Assembly: GCA_014238945.1 (NCBI GenBank)
Contig: JABAAB010000087.1
Span: forward strand, 1 to 46,093
DNA: 46,093 nucleotides
Source: Lysobacterales bacterium
Lineage (GTDB): Bacteria; Pseudomonadota; Gammaproteobacteria; Xanthomonadales; SZUA-36
Direction of reading: 5' to 3'
Below are positions 27,067-35,779 of the stretch, piece by piece. The position numbers and the translations under genes were made by a program. Under the pieces are notes generated by a model that did no database searches, was not told the origin of the DNA, and saw nothing but the letters and a program-made list of their open reading frames with translations. The number at the start of each line of letters is the position of its first letter. Position 1 is the stretch's first letter.

Positions 27067-27165
27067 GGCACCATCCCGTGGAAAAGAATGAACACAAGAT
27101 TAAAATATGCTGATTTTTTGGCAAACTGAATGGTTTTGTAAATACCATCCCGGGTGAAAAGTTGA

Positions 27166-28344
27166 TTACGCCACCGGCGGGCCTTCATTCCCATTGCCCG
27201 TCTTGCCGGACTGGTCCATCTTCCAGGTACGGTGACCAAGAAAACCCAATATCAATATCCAGATACCCACCTGTATCTGTGTATACAACTGGCTCCATGG
27301 TTGTGGAAGCAGGTACAAACCACCCGGCGCGATCATGAACACCAGGCCGGCCAGTAACAATGTGACTGCAATTACCTGGCTGGTTGAAGTCATTCCCCCG
27401 ATTTTGACCTGTCGAAACACGGCGATCATGGGGAGAAAAATCAACACATCATCATACCAGCCGTGGTACGTGTAAAAACGGGAGATCAGCGCCGCTACAC
27501 CCATCAATAACCACGGGTCCACTCGTCTGAAACGATAGATCCATACACCGAGACCCGCCAACAGAATGGTAGATACAAAGGGTACCGAGGTCCCCAAGCC
27601 AAGGCCAGCCAGTAAACTGTGAATACTGGCATTGCTGTTGTGAAATCCTGAACCCGATAAAATGTTGGTGCTGTTTGAGAGCCAATCCTGCATCATGTAA
27701 ATAATCCCCTGCTGCTGGAAGGCACATGCCCATATGGTCAGGCCCAGGTATCCCAGAACCACCAGTGCCGCCGGCCGAATACGCCCCGGGGCAAACAACA
27801 GGATCCAGAAAAAGGGAGCAGTTACACTGGGTTTGACCAGGGCAAACAGGAACAATGCTGCGACCACCAGGTCATCTGAGAGCCGTTCCCTCCCCCTCGC
27901 CGTGATCAAGATTGCTGTCACCAGGCAGGGAAGCAGGTGAATGGCAAGTTGCCCGTTGCCGATGGTTGCACCTGTGGCGTAAGCGGCCAATGGACACAAC
28001 AGGACCAGCCATCGCTCCGTGTTATTTCCGGCCTGGCTTTCTTCAAGAAAAATCCTAAGCAGCCAGAACAGGGACAACACGGTGGTCGCTGCCCAGAACC
28101 AGCGGGCAAAACCAAGCGTGGTCCAACCAATAAAAGGCCACAGTAATAAAAAGGACGCAGGGGGATAGGTGGCTATAATGGACTGCTCATAAACATTCAC
28201 GCCACCGAACCAAAGCTGGCTTTCCTCAAGTCGCATCCTCAGATCGATCGCACCCAGAGGTTGAAGCTGGAACAACAATCTCCAGGTCTCGTAAGACAAC
28301 CATACGGTTGCGGCAACCCCCATCAAAATGATGATTATGGTCAT
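27166..28344 (-). CDS. Membrane glycosyltransferase, GT87/DUF2029 family
   Basis: The product has 392 residues from ATG 28344, or 436 from TTG 28476; neither has a clear ribosome site, so the start is uncertain. About ten hydrophobic helices are visible. The loop with DLRMRLEESQLWFGGVNVYE after the first helix, and YPPASFLLLWPF, are typical of polyprenyl-phosphate-dependent mannosyltransferases of family GT87, where an Asp in this loop is catalytic. The C-terminus is cytoplasmic and polar. It would transfer a sugar from a lipid carrier on the outer face of the membrane. It lies between the HD gene and the pilin gene on the same strand. Confidence 0.75.
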   Translation of the reverse strand: MTIIIILMGVAATVWLSYETWRLLFQLQPLGAIDLRMRLEESQLWFGGVNVYEQSIIATYPPASFLLLWPFIGWTTLGFARWFWAATTVLSLFWLLRIFLEESQAGNNTERWLVLLCPLAAYATGATIGNGQLAIHLLPCLVTAILITARGRERLSDDLVVAALFLFALVKPSVTAPFFWILLFAPGRIRPAALVVLGYLGLTIWACAFQQQGIIYMMQDWLSNSTNILSGSGFHNSNASIHSLLAGLGLGTSVPFVSTILLAGLGVWIYRFRRVDPWLLMGVAALISRFYTYHGWYDDVLIFLPMIAVFRQVKIGGMTSTSQVIAVTLLLAGLVFMIAPGGLYLLPQPWSQLYTQIQVGIWILILGFLGHRTWKMDQSGKTGNGNEGPPVA

Positions 28345-28527
28345 CAGGTTCTGACCATAATTTGTCCAGATTTCATGTAATTTCAGGTTTTGTGAATCAC
28401 TGATCAGTTGTGCGCTCCTCGCTCTGTTGAACCGGTCTCTGAATTGTTGCGATACCAGAACAGGGTACCTGCTCAACCGTCATGCAGGAAGATCAAAGAA
28501 TTTGCACTGGAAGACAGGGCAGGGTCG

Positions 28528-29145
28528 TCAATCGTTTGGTTCAGGCAATCCCAAAACCAAACCCGGCCGGGTCACTTCTGCGTCAAAGGCCTTGCGGTTG
28601 AATACCTCGAACACCTCGTCTCTGAAACTATCAAGAGAATCCATCGGGTAGTCCGGATCGAAACTGGACTGGTCCCAACGCGCACAGAAATCCACGCAGG
28701 ACTGATAGTAGGGATTGCCGGCATATTTTTCACGCTTTTGACGATCCCAACCATAATACTGGGCATAATAAATCATTTGAAATACACCGTGATGACCGAC
28801 CACCCAGCTGACTTCCTCACGCACAAAGGGACGCAGAATCTCTGCGGCAAAGCGGTCATGGTTCTGCGGTGACAAGCTGTCACCGATATCATGCAACAAT
28901 GCCGCCACCACCCAGTCTATTTCGGCATCGTCACGCCTTGCCCGTGTCGCCGTCTGTAAGGCGTGCTGCAAACGGTTGATACGGTAGCCCGTGAGTGATT
29001 CCTGCCCCTGGACGGCCAATTCACGCAGCAACCGCTCCGCCGTGCCCCTCAGGAACGGTTTCTCCAGCTTCCGCAGCAGCAGGTAATCTTCCCTGCTACC
29101 GTCCTCCATCGCAGTGAAGGACACCTGTTTATCTCTGGCCATCAT
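28528..29145 (-). CDS. HD-domain phosphohydrolase or oxygenase-like protein (COG4341)
   Basis: The product has 205 residues, soluble. The HD pattern is complete: His61 in RLQHALQTA, His85-Asp86 in ALLHDIGD, His96, His118 or His119 in VVGHHGVFQ, and Asp158 in CARWDQSS. Six ligands fit a two-metal site, as in the diiron oxygenases PhnZ and MIOX and in nucleotide phosphohydrolases. The group (COG4341) includes proteins near phosphonate pathways, but no phosphonate gene is present here. It follows the peptidase gene by 15 bases and should share its transcript. Confidence 0.8.
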   Translation of the reverse strand: MMARDKQVSFTAMEDGSREDYLLLRKLEKPFLRGTAERLLRELAVQGQESLTGYRINRLQHALQTATRARRDDAEIDWVVAALLHDIGDSLSPQNHDRFAAEILRPFVREEVSWVVGHHGVFQMIYYAQYYGWDRQKREKYAGNPYYQSCVDFCARWDQSSFDPDYPMDSLDSFRDEVFEVFNRKAFDAEVTRPGLVLGLPEPND

Positions 29146-29160
29146 CTGCCTCTCCTGTAT

Positions 29161-31242
29161 TTACTCCAGTTCATTCATCAGGTAAGTGTAAATCAATGCC
29201 TGTACCTTGGCCTGCTGACGGTTATTGGCCGCGCCGCCGTGTCCGCCTTCGGTGTTTTCATAATACAGGTTGGGTTTGTCCATGGCGTTCATCCTGGCCA
29301 CCATCTTACGGGCGTGGCCTGGATGTACCCGGTCATCACGTGTTGAGGTAGTGAAGAATACCCTGGGATAGTCCTTGTCTTCGTCAAGGTTGTGGTACGG
29401 GGAAAAATTCTGTAACCAGGCCCAGTCCTCCGGCTTGTCGGGATTGCCATATTCCTCCACCCAACTGGCACCGGCCAGCAGCTTGTTGAAACGCTTCATA
29501 TCCAAAAGCGGAACCTGGCAGACCACGGCACTGAACAACTCGGGGCGCTGGGTGAACAACATACCCACCAGCAGACCGCCACCACTGCCACCACGAATTC
29601 CGAGATGTTTCGAAGATGTGATCTTCTGGTCGATCAGATCTTCGGCAACTGCGTAAAAGTCATCGTATGAGCGCTGCCGGTTTTCGCGTTGAGCTGCCCG
29701 GTGCCATGCTGGCCCATATTCACCACCACCCCGGATATTGGCCAATGCATAAACGCCACCCATCTCCAGCCAGTCCATACCGATGGTGGCCGAGTAGTTG
29801 GGTCGTTGTGAAATTTCAAAACCACCGTAAGCATAGATCAGGGTAGGGTTCTTTCCGTTGAGTTCGATTTCCCTGGCCGAAACCAGGAAATAGGGTACCC
29901 GCGTACCATCTTTGGACTCCACGAAATGCTGTTCAACTTTGTACGGGCTGGCATCAAAGAAGGCCGGTAGTGATTTCGCCATTTCCGGTTTGGATACGCC
30001 CTCGGCCTGGTACAGCGTGGTCGGTGTCAGGAAGTCGGTGTAGGTGAAGTAGAAAAAATTGCTGTCCTCCGAGGTGCTGGAAACCCCGATACGGCCCATG
30101 GACGGGGCATCGATGGGACGGCTGTTCCACTCGCCGTCAACCAGGCTGTAGGCATCGAGACGATTGCGTACATCGACCATGCGGTTGACCAGTACCATGT
30201 CTTTGGTCCGGCTCACGCCACTGATGGCGGTCCGTTCATCAGGATCCACCACCACGCTGACATGACCCTCACCCTGTAATAATTCATCCAGGTCGATGCT
30301 GACCAACATACCCTGTTTCCAGGTTTCTCCATCCCGCTGCCAATCGGACATGAGGCTGATCAACAACTGGTTGTGAAAGATGGTTTCAACATCGGCATCG
30401 GCAGGAATATCAATCTTCTTCAATTCACCATCACGCAACAGATAGTATTCATTGGTGAAGAAAGTAGGTGCCACCACCACGAAGGGGTAATCCTTCTCGG
30501 GTGTATGGGCCAAATGGGAAAATACACCGATGTCTTCGTTTTTACCTTCAAAGATAACCTTCGCCTCGGACAGCGGTGTGCCACGTGTCCAGATCTTCGT
30601 GATCCTCGGGTAGCCTGACTCGGTCATTGACCCCTCACCGAAATCTGTGCCTACGAATACCGTATCGCGGTCGATATAGCCCGCACCACCTTTGGACTCG
30701 GGCAGATAGAATCCGTCTGCTACGAAGGACTTTGAGGGAATGTCAAATTCCCGGGTTACATCCGCATCCGCACCACCTCGTGACAACGAGACCAGGCAGC
30801 GCGTGTAGTCCGGATGCAGGCAGCTTGAACCATGCCATACCCAGTTTTCATCCTCGGATTTCGCCAATTTGTCCAGATCCAGCAAGGTTTCCCATTCGGG
30901 ATCATCCTTGGCGTACTCTGTATCGGTGGTGCGACGCCACAGCCCACGTTCATGTTCGGCGTCACGCCAGAAGTTGTACAGGTAATCGCCGCGTATGGCC
31001 GGGTACGCGATACGCTCCTTGGAGTCATATACGGCCAGGTTCCGGTCAAAAAGTTTTTGGTAAGAGGGCAGTTTTTCCAACACGGACAATGATTCCGTGT
31101 TGCGCTCTTCTACCCATTCGAGGGCCTTTTCACCCTCTATGTCTTCAAGCCAAAGAAAGGGGTCCATGTCATCTTCTCCAAAACTGGTCAACGGCAGGCT
31201 GGTCAGCAGGGTTGCGAGCAATAGTGTCGTTTGAATGCGCAT
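29161..31242 (-). CDS. Exported prolyl-oligopeptidase family (S9) peptidase
   Basis: The protein has 693 residues with a signal peptide (MRIQTTLLLATLLTSLPLTS). Residues 80-410 should form the seven-bladed propeller that restricts entry to peptides. The catalytic domain has Ser553 in GGSGGG, Asp636/637 in TSTRDDRVHP and His668 in EGGHGGA; these lie nearly at the positions of mammalian prolyl oligopeptidase. NIRGGGEYGPAWH is the expected oxyanion-side motif. It cleaves after proline in short peptides, here probably in the periplasm. The start has GGAA at proper spacing. Confidence 0.92.
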   Translation of the reverse strand: MRIQTTLLLATLLTSLPLTSFGEDDMDPFLWLEDIEGEKALEWVEERNTESLSVLEKLPSYQKLFDRNLAVYDSKERIAYPAIRGDYLYNFWRDAEHERGLWRRTTDTEYAKDDPEWETLLDLDKLAKSEDENWVWHGSSCLHPDYTRCLVSLSRGGADADVTREFDIPSKSFVADGFYLPESKGGAGYIDRDTVFVGTDFGEGSMTESGYPRITKIWTRGTPLSEAKVIFEGKNEDIGVFSHLAHTPEKDYPFVVVAPTFFTNEYYLLRDGELKKIDIPADADVETIFHNQLLISLMSDWQRDGETWKQGMLVSIDLDELLQGEGHVSVVVDPDERTAISGVSRTKDMVLVNRMVDVRNRLDAYSLVDGEWNSRPIDAPSMGRIGVSSTSEDSNFFYFTYTDFLTPTTLYQAEGVSKPEMAKSLPAFFDASPYKVEQHFVESKDGTRVPYFLVSAREIELNGKNPTLIYAYGGFEISQRPNYSATIGMDWLEMGGVYALANIRGGGEYGPAWHRAAQRENRQRSYDDFYAVAEDLIDQKITSSKHLGIRGGSGGGLLVGMLFTQRPELFSAVVCQVPLLDMKRFNKLLAGASWVEEYGNPDKPEDWAWLQNFSPYHNLDEDKDYPRVFFTTSTRDDRVHPGHARKMVARMNAMDKPNLYYENTEGGHGGAANNRQQAKVQALIYTYLMNELE

Positions 31243-31422
31243 ATTGTTTCCATAGAAGTGTGTGCATGAATTTGCGATGGGGGCACACGTTAAATCATTG
31301 CACCACCTTCATTCAAGCGTCATTGATCATGTCTGCCCGTGCCACCGCACCGGATCAAGCCCACGTATGCCGGGGGGTCCCCATACGGTATCATTCAATG
31401 TACGGCTTGTGCGGGAAACAAA

Positions 31423-31842
31423 ATGATGGGTGATGAAGCGAAAGGCAGGGTACTGGGTGTCGGCGGCATATTTTTTCGCTCACCAGACCCGGCTCATCTG
31501 GCGGCGTGGTACCGGGACACGCTGGGTCTGGCTGTTGAGTCCTGGGGAACTACCCAGGGTACGAGTTTCTCTCCCGAAGCCATGCCCCCCAATTCATTCA
31601 CGGTCTGGAGTGCATTCGCCTCGGATACCGAATATTTTGGCGACCCCGGCCAGTCGTTCATGATCAACCTGGTGGTGGACAACCTCGATGCCGCGCTGGC
31701 CAAGGTCAGGGCCGGGGGTGGTGAGGTACTCCCCCAGAAAGAAGAACATGACTTTGGCCATTTTGGATGGATCGTGGATCCGGATGGCAATCGTGTTGAA
31801 TTATGGGAGCCACCAGTACAGATTCCGGAGCACAGCGAGTGA
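31423..31842 (+). CDS. VOC/glyoxalase-like protein
   Basis: The product has 139 residues with one vicinal-oxygen-chelate domain of two beta-alpha-beta-beta-beta modules: VGGIFFRSPDPAHLAAWYRD, and INLVVDNLDAALAKV with WIVDPDGNRVELWEP. Glu in VELWEP is a likely metal ligand; the N-terminal ligand position is less clear. Two adjacent ATGs (31423 and 31426) can start it. The substrate is unknown. Its stop overlaps the start of slyX. Confidence 0.8.
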   Translation: MMGDEAKGRVLGVGGIFFRSPDPAHLAAWYRDTLGLAVESWGTTQGTSFSPEAMPPNSFTVWSAFASDTEYFGDPGQSFMINLVVDNLDAALAKVRAGGGEVLPQKEEHDFGHFGWIVDPDGNRVELWEPPVQIPEHSE

Positions 31843-32069
31843 GTGCCGGACCCGGCGAGATGATCAGGCGAATTGAAGAACTGGAAAGCCAGGCTGCTTT
31901 CCAGGACGAGTTACACGAAACGCTCAACACCATTGTCGCAAAACAGGATCGGGAAATTCTGGAGTTAAAACGCCAATTGGGCATGCTCAATGACCGTCTC
32001 AAGGAAATCAGCGAGGCCGCGCCGGGACACGCCAGCGGTCCCGCTGAAGAAATACCCCCGCATTATTGA
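31839..32069 (+). CDS. slyX: SlyX-like coiled-coil protein
   Basis: The protein has 76 residues, mainly one long coiled coil: MIRRIEELESQAAFQDELHE and DREILELKRQL, with a tail ending EEIPPHY that matches the PPHY end of Escherichia coli SlyX. GTG 31839 overlaps the upstream stop by GTGA and has GGAG 8 bases before it, giving an N-terminus of the expected length. ATG 31860 is an alternative. The function of SlyX is unknown. Confidence 0.85.
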   Translation: MSAGPGEMIRRIEELESQAAFQDELHETLNTIVAKQDREILELKRQLGMLNDRLKEISEAAPGHASGPAEEIPPHY

Positions 32070-32071
32070 TG

Positions 32072-32127
32072 CCCGTTCAAATAGACCCGTTCAAATAGAC
32101 CCGTTCAAACTGGCCTGGTCAAACAGG
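32072..32127. repeat. 14-base tandem repeat
   Basis: CCCGTTCAAATAGA occurs at 32072-32085 and 32086-32099, then a third unit at 32100-32113 that differs at its end and a fourth, degenerate unit. It fills the gap after slyX, next to the stop of the Fe-S gene. Confidence 0.8.
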
Positions 32128-32132
32128 CGTGT

Positions 32133-33110
32133 TCACGAACTTTGGCGCTGCGCCCTTCTCCGCAGTTGCTCGACTATACGCGGACCACGGCCCGGAATGC
32201 TCCAAGGGCACACTGCAATACAAATCCCGCAACCGAAGTTTTCGTTGAAGAACGGGATGCACTTGTCAAAATCAACATACCATTTGTCCTGACCACGCAC
32301 AGGCACCTTTTCCGGCATGATGGCATCGGGCGGACAGGCGTTGGCACATACCTGGCAACGGCTGCAAAAGTCATCCACGTTGTATGAAACAGCATGGGTG
32401 GGAATCAATGGTACGTTGGTCAGCACTGCGGCGAGTCTGAACGAAGAGCCATACTTCTCGTTGATGATCGAGCCGTGTTTGCCCAGCTCTCCAAAACCGC
32501 ATTCCAGTGCCGGGGGTATCAGCAACAACGGTCCGGCCATCGGTCCCGCGTGGGGTACCGCGTCCCAGCCACGTTCCCTGATCCAGGCAGCAATGTCTTT
32601 TGAAGCCTTGGTACCACGGCCGTATTGACGCACGACTTCCGCCCCGGCTTCCGGTTCAGGAGCCACCTTGATCTGTTCGTAGTCATGTGCAAATCCCAGC
32701 ATGATTGCCCATTGATAGTCCAGTTTCACACCTTCGAAAGTCCAGTTGGGCTGTAAGGCGGTGATACCGAATAATTCCAGATCCAACGTGGCAGCATGCC
32801 CTGCCAGTTGCTGTGACCATTGTTCGGCCGGGCGCTGTAACGGCTCACCTGAAACCGGGGGCATTTCAATTTCCATGATCCTGGCACGGGCCACACGCGC
32901 CTTGTTGATGGCTTCATTGTCGGGATCCTGGGTATAGAACCATTTTTGCAGTTCACCGTGGGTGATCGTTTCCGGTGCGTGCCAGTAGACCGGCGACGCC
33001 TGCCTGAATTCTTTTTCACCCAGTCCGTTGATGGTATTGCCCGAAGTCTCCGGCATCAACGCGAGTTGTTCAGGGTGGGGGGTATAGGGTCTGTATGGGG
33101 ACTTTTTCAT
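32133..33110 (-). CDS. Double [4Fe-4S] protein similar to reductive dehalogenase C-terminal halves
   Basis: The product has 325 residues, soluble and without a twin-arginine signal. Two ferredoxin-like clusters are seen: Cys249, 252, 255 and 259 (CSRCQVCANACP) and Cys284, 294, 297 and 301 (FGCGICIAVCPW). The long spacing after Cys284 and the sequence between the clusters (YVDFDKCIPFFNENFGCG) resemble reductive dehalogenases and, less, epoxyqueuosine reductase. The central part (about 110-240) with HAGPMAGPLLLIPPALECGF is similar to the cobamide-binding region of that superfamily, but I cannot prove cofactor binding. ATG 33110 is preferred over TTG 33116. There is no membrane anchor (rdhB) gene nearby, so respiratory dehalogenation is unlikely. 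Confidence 0.75.
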   Translation of the reverse strand: MKKSPYRPYTPHPEQLALMPETSGNTINGLGEKEFRQASPVYWHAPETITHGELQKWFYTQDPDNEAINKARVARARIMEIEMPPVSGEPLQRPAEQWSQQLAGHAATLDLELFGITALQPNWTFEGVKLDYQWAIMLGFAHDYEQIKVAPEPEAGAEVVRQYGRGTKASKDIAAWIRERGWDAVPHAGPMAGPLLLIPPALECGFGELGKHGSIINEKYGSSFRLAAVLTNVPLIPTHAVSYNVDDFCSRCQVCANACPPDAIMPEKVPVRGQDKWYVDFDKCIPFFNENFGCGICIAVCPWSIPGRGPRIVEQLRRRAQRQSS

Positions 33111-33303
33111 CTGCAATTTATGGCTTAACCGCGAGGTACCTCAACAGACTACGCCTGAAGGTCACAGGCTGCAATATGTAGATTTGCCAGGTTGAACCAG
33201 GTAATGGTGTCATTACGGCTATCTGAACCACACTATATTCTGATCCCAAGGAATCTGTCGCTTAGTGAGCAATACCATCGAAGCACAACCTGTAGCCGGG
33301 GAT

Positions 33304-34437
33304 CTATTTCCGGTTTTTCAGGAACGGCCGCTCTGCCCAACGGTATGAACTGTAGGACAACAGCCAGATCAACGGCAACGAACAGACCAGCATGAAGGGT
33401 AGGCGGTAAGCGGAATAATTGACCATGAACGACCACTTGCTCAGAGCAACAATCACCGGTAAATGCCACAGGTACAAACTGTATGAAATGATACCGCTGT
33501 GCATCATGAAGCGGTTGCCAAACAGCCACAGCGCCCATTTGGAGCCCAGCAGGATAGAAACCAGGATGCTGGCAACACCGATACCAACCACAGTATTTTT
33601 CACCATCAGCAACCAGTGGCCATCCCAGTAACCGGGGATCAGCCAGTGGATGGAGTACAGGCACAGCAGCACCACAGTGATGCCCAGCACCAAAAACAGA
33701 TTCGCTGGCAATCGGGGTCTGTTGAGCCGGAAATTACTGACATAGGCATAGGCGCATAACGTGCCGACTATGAACTGGTCAAGTGACCCCAACGTATTGC
33801 CAATCAGCACCACCATTTTTCCCACGCCCTGCTGGTGGAAATTCTGGTAGACCCACCAGCGATAGACCCAGGCACCCAGCAGCAGCACGAATAACAGTAC
33901 CCTCGTGGAGCGTGTCTTGAGCAGAAAACCCAGTGGCAGCAACAGCAGATAGAAAAGGAATTCGGTGGGCAGCGTCCACCAAACTCCATTTATGGGGCTG
34001 GTCCATGTGGGTGGCAGATTGAAGGCCATCAGCAGGTGTGCGAACAGATCCCGGGTGGAGGGGAACACATAGAAACTGGTGCTGAATGCGATCACGAGCA
34101 ATATCAGCAATTGTGCCCAGAACGCAGGAAAAACCCGTTTGAACCGCCGCAGCAGGTAGGGACCCACTGACGGAAATTGCTGTTCACCACAGGCCCAGCG
34201 TGCAAACGGCAAGGTCAGCAGAAATGCAGACAATACAAAGAAAAAATCGACACCGGCCCATCCAGCTGAAAACAGCGGAGTAAAGTCCAGGGTAACCACC
34301 CCGATATCCACCGCCATCAAGCGGGGCTCAGAATAAACCCAGGCGTGGTACAGAATCACCCACAACGCCGCAAACCCTCTCAGACCGGTCAGACTACCAA
34401 TATACCCACGATGGTCCAGGGCATGATCACGTATCAT
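33304..34437 (-). CDS. Membrane acyltransferase, acyltransferase_3 (OafA/YrhL-like)
   Basis: The product has 377 residues with about ten membrane helices. It opens with YIGSLTGLRGFAALWVILYH, where the Arg-Gly and His of this segment are family hallmarks, followed by GVDFFFVLSAFLL. It should transfer an acyl group to a sugar or lipid at the inner membrane. Start ATG 34437 overlaps the srkA stop by ATGA, so translation is coupled. The frame remains open upstream inside srkA, but that extension is a shadow. Confidence 0.88.
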   Translation of the reverse strand: MIRDHALDHRGYIGSLTGLRGFAALWVILYHAWVYSEPRLMAVDIGVVTLDFTPLFSAGWAGVDFFFVLSAFLLTLPFARWACGEQQFPSVGPYLLRRFKRVFPAFWAQLLILLVIAFSTSFYVFPSTRDLFAHLLMAFNLPPTWTSPINGVWWTLPTEFLFYLLLLPLGFLLKTRSTRVLLFVLLLGAWVYRWWVYQNFHQQGVGKMVVLIGNTLGSLDQFIVGTLCAYAYVSNFRLNRPRLPANLFLVLGITVVLLCLYSIHWLIPGYWDGHWLLMVKNTVVGIGVASILVSILLGSKWALWLFGNRFMMHSGIISYSLYLWHLPVIVALSKWSFMVNYSAYRLPFMLVCSLPLIWLLSYSSYRWAERPFLKNRK

Positions 34438-35429
34438 CTGATGATCTCTATGGCCGCTTCCTGCATCCGGCCCAGTTGTTCCCGCAAGGACAATACCAGG
34501 TCCTCCCAGTAGCGGGGCTCGCCAAACCACGGAAAGGCGATAGGAAAAGCGGGGTCCTGCCAGCGTTTTGCCAGCCAGGCTGCATGGTGCAGCATCCGCA
34601 GCGTGCGAAGTGCTTCAATCAATTGCAGTTCCCGGAGATCAAAATCATGGAATTGGGTATAGCCATCCAGCACGTCTCTCATTTGCATGGCCATCTCGTG
34701 ATTGTCACCCGAAAGCAGCATCCACAGGTCCTGCACCGCGGGCCCACTGCGGCAATCATCCAGGTCGACAAACAACGGACCATCACGCCACAGGATATTG
34801 CCGGGGTGACAGTCACCGTGCAAACGAATGGATCTGAAGGTGCCTGCACGTTCGAATGCGTGCATTATCGAGGTCATCAAATCCGAGGCCAGGCTGGAAA
34901 AGGCGGTTTCGAGGTGGGCCGGCAACCACTGGCCGGCCAGCAGCGCATCAACGGCACGGTGACCAAAGCTATCGATGGTCAGTTCCGGGCGTGAAGGGAA
35001 AGGTCTGGCTGCCCCGACCGCATGGATTCGGCCTAGAAACCTTCCCAGCCACACCCGCGTTTCCTTTTGGTCCAGTTCCGGCGCGTGACCACCACGGCGT
35101 TCAAACAATGCAAAGCGAAAGCCACTGTGCTCAAGTAAGGTTTGTCCGTTGATACGCAATGGCGGGACCAGTGGAATCTCCGCAGCGGCGATTTCCAGAG
35201 CAAAATCATGCTCTTCAAGAATTTGCTCATCTGACCAGCGTCCCGGCCGGTAGAACTTTGTCACCAGTGGCTCCGAATCTTCAATCCCCACTTGGTATAC
35301 ACGGTTTTCATAGCTGTTAAGTGCCAGTAACCGGCCGTCACACTGCAGGCCGGTCGATTCAATGGCCTGTAATACAGCATCGGGATTTAGCCGGTAATAA
35401 GGGGTGTCATTTTCGTTGGTTGGGTGCAT
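34434..35429 (-). CDS. srkA: Stress response kinase A
   Basis: The protein has 331 residues. LALNSYENRVYQVG and KFYRPGRWSDEQILEEHDFA match SrkA (YihE/RdoA) very well. RLHGDCHPGNILWRD is the catalytic loop and FVDLDDCRSGPAVQDLWML holds the metal Asp. SrkA is a Ser/Thr kinase that protects against stress-induced death in Escherichia coli. ATG 35429 is preferred; the frame also opens at TTG 35441, whose first bases belong to repeat B. That repeat ends 10 bases before the ATG, so the native control region is displaced or absent. Confidence 0.93.
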   Translation of the reverse strand: MHPTNENDTPYYRLNPDAVLQAIESTGLQCDGRLLALNSYENRVYQVGIEDSEPLVTKFYRPGRWSDEQILEEHDFALEIAAAEIPLVPPLRINGQTLLEHSGFRFALFERRGGHAPELDQKETRVWLGRFLGRIHAVGAARPFPSRPELTIDSFGHRAVDALLAGQWLPAHLETAFSSLASDLMTSIMHAFERAGTFRSIRLHGDCHPGNILWRDGPLFVDLDDCRSGPAVQDLWMLLSGDNHEMAMQMRDVLDGYTQFHDFDLRELQLIEALRTLRMLHHAAWLAKRWQDPAFPIAFPWFGEPRYWEDLVLSLREQLGRMQEAAIEIIR

Positions 35430-35438
35430 GATGCGGCT

Positions 35439-35687
35439 CAACCTGCATATTCCATCAAGGATTCGGAATTTGCGCTGTAGCTGGTGATACAGTTTGGTAA
35501 ATCGTTCGAGGGACCATAGCGACAGCTATGGTTTGAGAAGGACTTACCAAAATGTGAAGCCAGATGCTGTGCAAAACCGAATAGAACAAACTGTTTCTTC
35601 CAGAATCCTATCAAACGCTTTGTAAAACTTTGATTTAAAGTGATTGCTTTCAATTCTACGTTCACCTTGGTGAAATATGCAGGTTAG
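35439..35687. mobile_element. MITE-like element, copy B (complete)
   Basis: The element is 249 bases long. Terminal repeats CAACCTGCATATTCCATCAAGG (35439-35460) and CCTTGGTGAAATATGCAGGTTAG (35665-35687) are inverted with few mismatches. ACCATAGC/GCTATGGT (35513-35532) is an 8-base hairpin. The left 90 bases, reverse-complemented, align with copy A. It has no transposase, and the 75-codon frame across it is accidental. It accounts for most of the 350-base gene-free stretch between srkA and the NYN gene. Confidence 0.8.
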
Positions 35688-35779
35688 GATACCGGTAACT
35701 GATGAAAAATGTAGTTAAGCCTTTTTGATCGCCTGGTTTGCAAGTAGAATAGGATCACCTGTCCATGGCCTGACCCCCG

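Noticed and set aside
32072-32127. CRISPR array
   Set aside because: The units are 14 bases in direct tandem, without spacers or cas genes.
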